Positions 19,466 to 21,721 of a stretch of 21,721 nucleotides of DNA are shown here, one piece after another; position 1 is the stretch's first letter, and every line of letters starts with the position of its first letter. The notes beneath the pieces were generated by a model that worked only from the letters and a program-made list of their open reading frames with translations, was not told the DNA's origin and ran no database searches. The stretch is from a virus. Location: positions 1 to 21,721 of IMG/VR virus record IMGVR_UViG_3300034093_003979; one strand, given 5' to 3'. Made by a program: the position numbers and the translations under genes.

Positions 19466-20373
19466 GAACTAGAATTCCTTGAACAATTGATGCATGCGGT
19501 CACGGCAGCACCGTCGCTAAAATATGCTTGTGTATTACACGCCGGACACAGTTTTACCGCATATGTCGTTGGATGACAACCCGCTCTGCATTCTTGATAG
19601 CCTATAGGACATGTGTGACATGCAAAATTATTTGCATACCCAGCAGGACACGCATACTTAGGATTGCGTCGAGCCCTGTAGCGCATTTGCTCTTTATTCC
19701 ATTTCATCAAGTTTGGAATAGCAACAAGTTCTACAAACCTTAAATTTTGTTCGGATTTGTCATAATCCACAAGCGCAGAAAACCGCATTGTCACCAGTTC
19801 TAACGGTCCTCTGTACAAAAATACTTCGCGTTTACGCATACTCGCAGGTAGCCGGCGATACAGCTTTAATTGACGCCATGCTATATACCGACAATACGAT
19901 AACGGCCACCATGACGTGCTTGTCAACGTGCAAGGAAATCCTGCTAAAACTTTAAACGTAACGTCGTACCCTTCTACCTTTTTTGCATTAACGCGCGCAG
20001 TCATTTCCATGATCTGCACAGGCACCCATTCCTTACCCTCAAGCCGCACGTAAGGACGTACGGCTTTGTTTTCCTTAAGCGTCCAACAGTTACCAAGCAA
20101 CCGATGTATCAAATCTACAGCCAAAGACTCTGTCAGTTCCGTTCCAGCAAATGGGCGCAACGATTCCTGTATTGTGTCGTATTGCAATCCGGGCATACGG
20201 ATTGCTAACGAGACCTGAGCAAAAATGTAATTCACAAATTGCTTGAATATGCTTCCCGCAAGTTTTTGATTAGCAAATTTATGGTAAACATCTAAACCTA
20301 TGCTATTCTTTTGCGCAATGATTTGTTCAACGTCGTAGCGTAATCGTGTTGTTTTTTCATTGCTCTCCGTCAT
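19462..20373 (-). CDS. Hypothetical protein with Cys-rich zinc-binding C-terminus
   Basis: 303 residues. The N-terminal 230 are mixed alpha/beta with no known motif (YDVEQIIAQKNSIGLDVYHK; DVTFKVLAGFPCTL). The last 70 hold nine cysteines and one His: Cys242, 252, 255, 262, 266, His267, 276, 279, 294, 297. Pairs C-x2-C at 252/255, 276/279 and 294/297 fit two or more zinc sites, with phrases CHTCPIGYQEC and CPACNT. Such tails often bind nucleic acid or protein. GGGGA lies 8 nt before the ATG. Its stop overlaps the pseudo-ligase start, so the two are made in step and may act together. Family not named. Confidence 0.7.
   Translation of the reverse strand: MTESNEKTTRLRYDVEQIIAQKNSIGLDVYHKFANQKLAGSIFKQFVNYIFAQVSLAIRMPGLQYDTIQESLRPFAGTELTESLAVDLIHRLLGNCWTLKENKAVRPYVRLEGKEWVPVQIMEMTARVNAKKVEGYDVTFKVLAGFPCTLTSTSWWPLSYCRYIAWRQLKLYRRLPASMRKREVFLYRGPLELVTMRFSALVDYDKSEQNLRFVELVAIPNLMKWNKEQMRYRARRNPKYACPAGYANNFACHTCPIGYQECRAGCHPTTYAVKLCPACNTQAYFSDGAAVTACINCSRNSSS
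20041..20066 (-). repeat. Hairpin in coding sequence, 11 bp with one G.U
   Basis: Arms 20041-20051 and 20056-20066 pair AAGCCG-U-ACGU with ACGU-G-CGGCUU around CCUU in the minus-strand RNA. The one non-Watson-Crick position is a U.G wobble in the sense RNA and a C.A mismatch on the plus strand. Confidence 0.65.
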
Positions 20374-20908
20374 CGATCAATTCCCCGTATGTGCCAGTTG
20401 AAACACCGGTACTTTCATTTACGACAACAATAGGTGTGGTATTTGTTAATCTAGGCAATTCCGGTGCGTAAATATGTTCGTACGAATAAGTAGCTGTAAC
20501 ATCTTCAGAAAAATCTTCAATTGCAGCGATTGTCAGATAGGATCGAATCAAATGGTACGGCGCATGCTCTGCGGTACCAACCCCATTTTTCTGTAACTGA
20601 GAAAACAATACACCCAACTCACTCCAGTCCCCACTTGTATTGAAGAAACGCGCAATTGCGTCACTTAGTAAATACAGTCGCTGCGCTTCGCCTCGTTGAA
20701 ATTCGTTTGGTGCTGTCCAAAATCCCAAGGTAATTGTGCCGTGTTGTTCTTCCGTCATATCCAATAGTGGCACATACCGATCATCTAAACGCAAATTAAA
20801 ATACACGCCAATAGAATTACCGTCATCAATTAACTTAACGACATATCCGTCTCCGGGTTTTAACTTAGTTAGCGTTTTGGGCTTGTCGTCGTTTGACATT
20901 GTGTTCAT
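20357..20908 (-). CDS. Hypothetical protein, 183 residues
   Basis: The ATG at 20908 follows AGGG by 6 nt and lies 44 nt inside the previous gene in another frame; a second ATG three codons on is possible. Likely beta-rich in the first half (GYVVKLIDDGNSIGVYFNLR; HGTITLGFWTAP), helical in the middle (AQRLYLLSDAIARFFNTSGD) and again later (APYHLIRSYLTIAAIEDF), with an acidic tail (YGELIDDGEQ). It resembles small single-strand-binding or recombination mediator proteins only in general layout, so no function is assigned. Its RNA carries a 10-bp bulged hairpin at 20553-20579 (TGGTAC and CGCA arms). Overlaps the Cys-rich gene by 17 nt. Confidence 0.7.
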   Translation of the reverse strand: MNTMSNDDKPKTLTKLKPGDGYVVKLIDDGNSIGVYFNLRLDDRYVPLLDMTEEQHGTITLGFWTAPNEFQRGEAQRLYLLSDAIARFFNTSGDWSELGVLFSQLQKNGVGTAEHAPYHLIRSYLTIAAIEDFSEDVTATYSYEHIYAPELPRLTNTTPIVVVNESTGVSTGTYGELIDDGEQ

Positions 20909-21395
20909 AAATTACCCTGTTTACTTCTGACCAGTAATATTTAATTACAGCTTTCTTTGAAAACCCTTGTGCCGTTAACTCAAGCATAATTGCTTTTTGT
21001 TGCGCTGGTTCTGGATAAGCGTATTCCCATTTAGCTGCGGCGTTACGCGCTTTTATATACAACTGTGCTACCACAGGATCGTTCTGTTCTAAAGTTAACG
21101 GTGTTTTATTGATTTTTTTGGCTGCATACGCTGCGTACTTTCTAGGTAACAAGTGCTTTAACTGCATGTCAATTATGGCTTGATCCGTCGTCAACGCTGT
21201 GACTACGCAATATTCTTTAAATTCGGTTGAATAACACACGGGAAATATAATCCCGTGTGTTTGCTCTGAAAGCAAATAGCAATTTTTAGTATGTTTCCCG
21301 AAGGGAACCGCTTGTTCCACAGCTTCATAAATGGAAAGCTTAACGTCGGGAAAACGTTCGGCAAATCGATTCAATGCGTGAATAGAAATCAACAT
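20865..21395 (-). CDS. Hypothetical protein with DUF4258-like N-terminus
   Basis: 176 residues. The beginning ISIHALNRFAERFPDVKLSI, followed by two or three strands (NCYLLSEQTHGIIFPVCY; EYCVVTALT), resembles the DUF4258/RelE-like layout (His-Ala-x3-Arg-x3-Arg, then a small beta sheet). The remaining 100 residues are a basic helical extension (KYAAYAAKKINKTPLTLEQN; KAVIKYYWSEVNRVIYEHN) not seen in the short family members. No active-site proof; a nuclease-like or RNA-binding role is only possible. The start is 12 nt after the PhoH stop. Codons for about residues 30-55 carry three close RNA hairpins. Confidence 0.65.
   Translation of the reverse strand: MLISIHALNRFAERFPDVKLSIYEAVEQAVPFGKHTKNCYLLSEQTHGIIFPVCYSTEFKEYCVVTALTTDQAIIDMQLKHLLPRKYAAYAAKKINKTPLTLEQNDPVVAQLYIKARNAAAKWEYAYPEPAQQKAIMLELTAQGFSKKAVIKYYWSEVNRVIYEHNVKRRQAQNAN
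21233..21307 (-). repeat. Three adjacent hairpins in coding sequence
   Basis: 21233-21243/21251-21261 form a perfect 11-bp stem (AACACACGGGA, loop 7). 21260-21265/21271-21276 form a 6-bp stem (TTTGCT, loop 5). 21295-21299/21303-21307 form a 5-bp stem (TTCCC, loop 3). All lie inside the DUF4258-like gene; there is no U tract after any of them. Confidence 0.7.
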
Positions 21396-21407
21396 GGATC
21401 GTCTCGC

Positions 21408-21721
21408 TTAAATGCGGGCAGCGATGTCCGCTATGATTGGATGGCGTACGATGTTTTCATCGCTAATATGAATTACAGCGACGCCCGGAACTTTACCGAT
21501 TTTGTCAATAATGTCCATCATGGCGACCCGACCCACGAGGTCACTTTGTTTTGGATCGCCTGTGATGATCATTTTTGACCCTACTCCAATACGCGTAATA
21601 AACAATTTCAATTGCGCATAGGAACAGTTTTGCGCTTCGTCCAGAATGCACACCGCATTCTTTAACGTACGCCCACGCAAATAGGCAATTGGGGCAACCT
21701 CCACGCCCTTGTCAATATATT
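21408..21721 (-). CDS. phoH: PhoH-like P-loop ATPase, C-terminal part
   Basis: The frame enters from the right edge and ends at TAA (21408-21410), giving about 104 C-terminal residues. PhoH hallmarks: IAYLRGRTLKNAVCILDEAQN with the Walker B/DEAQ box, then the strand MIITGDPKQSDL with the sensor and Arg/Gln positions typical of the PhoH family, which is related to superfamily 1 helicases. PhoH proteins are common phage auxiliary genes and are thought to act as RNA or DNA helicases, sometimes with a nuclease domain; the biological role in phages is unsettled. The Walker A part lies outside the window. It is the most upstream gene seen in this transcription direction. Confidence 0.92.
   Translation of the reverse strand, partial: YIDKGVEVAPIAYLRGRTLKNAVCILDEAQNCSYAQLKLFITRIGVGSKMIITGDPKQSDLVGRVAMMDIIDKIGKVPGVAVIHISDENIVRHPIIADIAARI

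Overview
The window is part of the genome of a large tailed phage (Caudoviricetes). This rests on a portal-like protein beside other probable virion genes, a replication/nucleotide module (PhoH, ThyX, RuvC-like resolvase, DnaQ-like exonuclease, ligase-like protein), a phage-type tubulin/FtsZ-like GTPase, and many short unrecognised genes. Every gene I can support is on the minus strand, usually with 1-20 nt gaps or with TGATG, ATGA or longer overlaps, so transcription runs from the right end to the left. The host cannot be told from the sequence. No tRNA, rRNA, CRISPR array or transposon was seen.

Layout in transcription order. (1) 21721-11095, early/replication-like cassette: PhoH (cut by the window edge), two unknowns, a protein with a Cys-rich tail, a DNA-ligase homologue that has lost its catalytic residues, ThyX, two unknowns, a DEDDh exonuclease, four small proteins including a DUF3310 member, a RuvC-fold resolvase, two tandem ~80-residue paralogues, a RecA/KaiC-like protein with a ruined P-loop, and three unknowns. 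(2) 11094-9573, an unusual block of three small transcription units with strong intrinsic terminators and a repeated promoter-like motif. (3) 9572-4643, probable virion module: a 361-residue unknown, a 58-residue Cys protein, the portal and a proline-rich protein with a 24-nt tandem repeat. (4) 4624-1, two glycosyltransferases (GT-A then GT-B fold), a small basic protein, the tubulin/FtsZ-like GTPase, a 40-residue one-helix membrane peptide translationally coupled to it, and two unknowns, the last cut by the left edge.

The most striking feature is 9573-11053. The sense (minus-strand) mRNA of a GC-rich 252-residue gene, of a 78-residue gene, and to a lesser degree of the 75-residue gene between them, can fold into a nearly continuous row of short stable hairpins, about 35 in 1.5 kb, each of different sequence. 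When stems are extended past the perfect pairs, the added mismatches are almost always G.U wobbles in the sense RNA (A.C on the other strand). This points to selection on the transcript and not on the DNA. Both hairpin-rich genes share a layout: upstream stop codon, 16-17 nt, GCGTCATATWA motif, about 60 nt of leader with a hairpin, GGAGG ribosome site, hairpin-filled coding region, long terminator stem with eight U. I know of no described system that matches it.

A second theme is enzyme folds with missing catalytic residues: the ligase homologue, the RecA-like protein and the GT-B glycosyltransferase. All family calls were made by eye from motifs; no database search was run.
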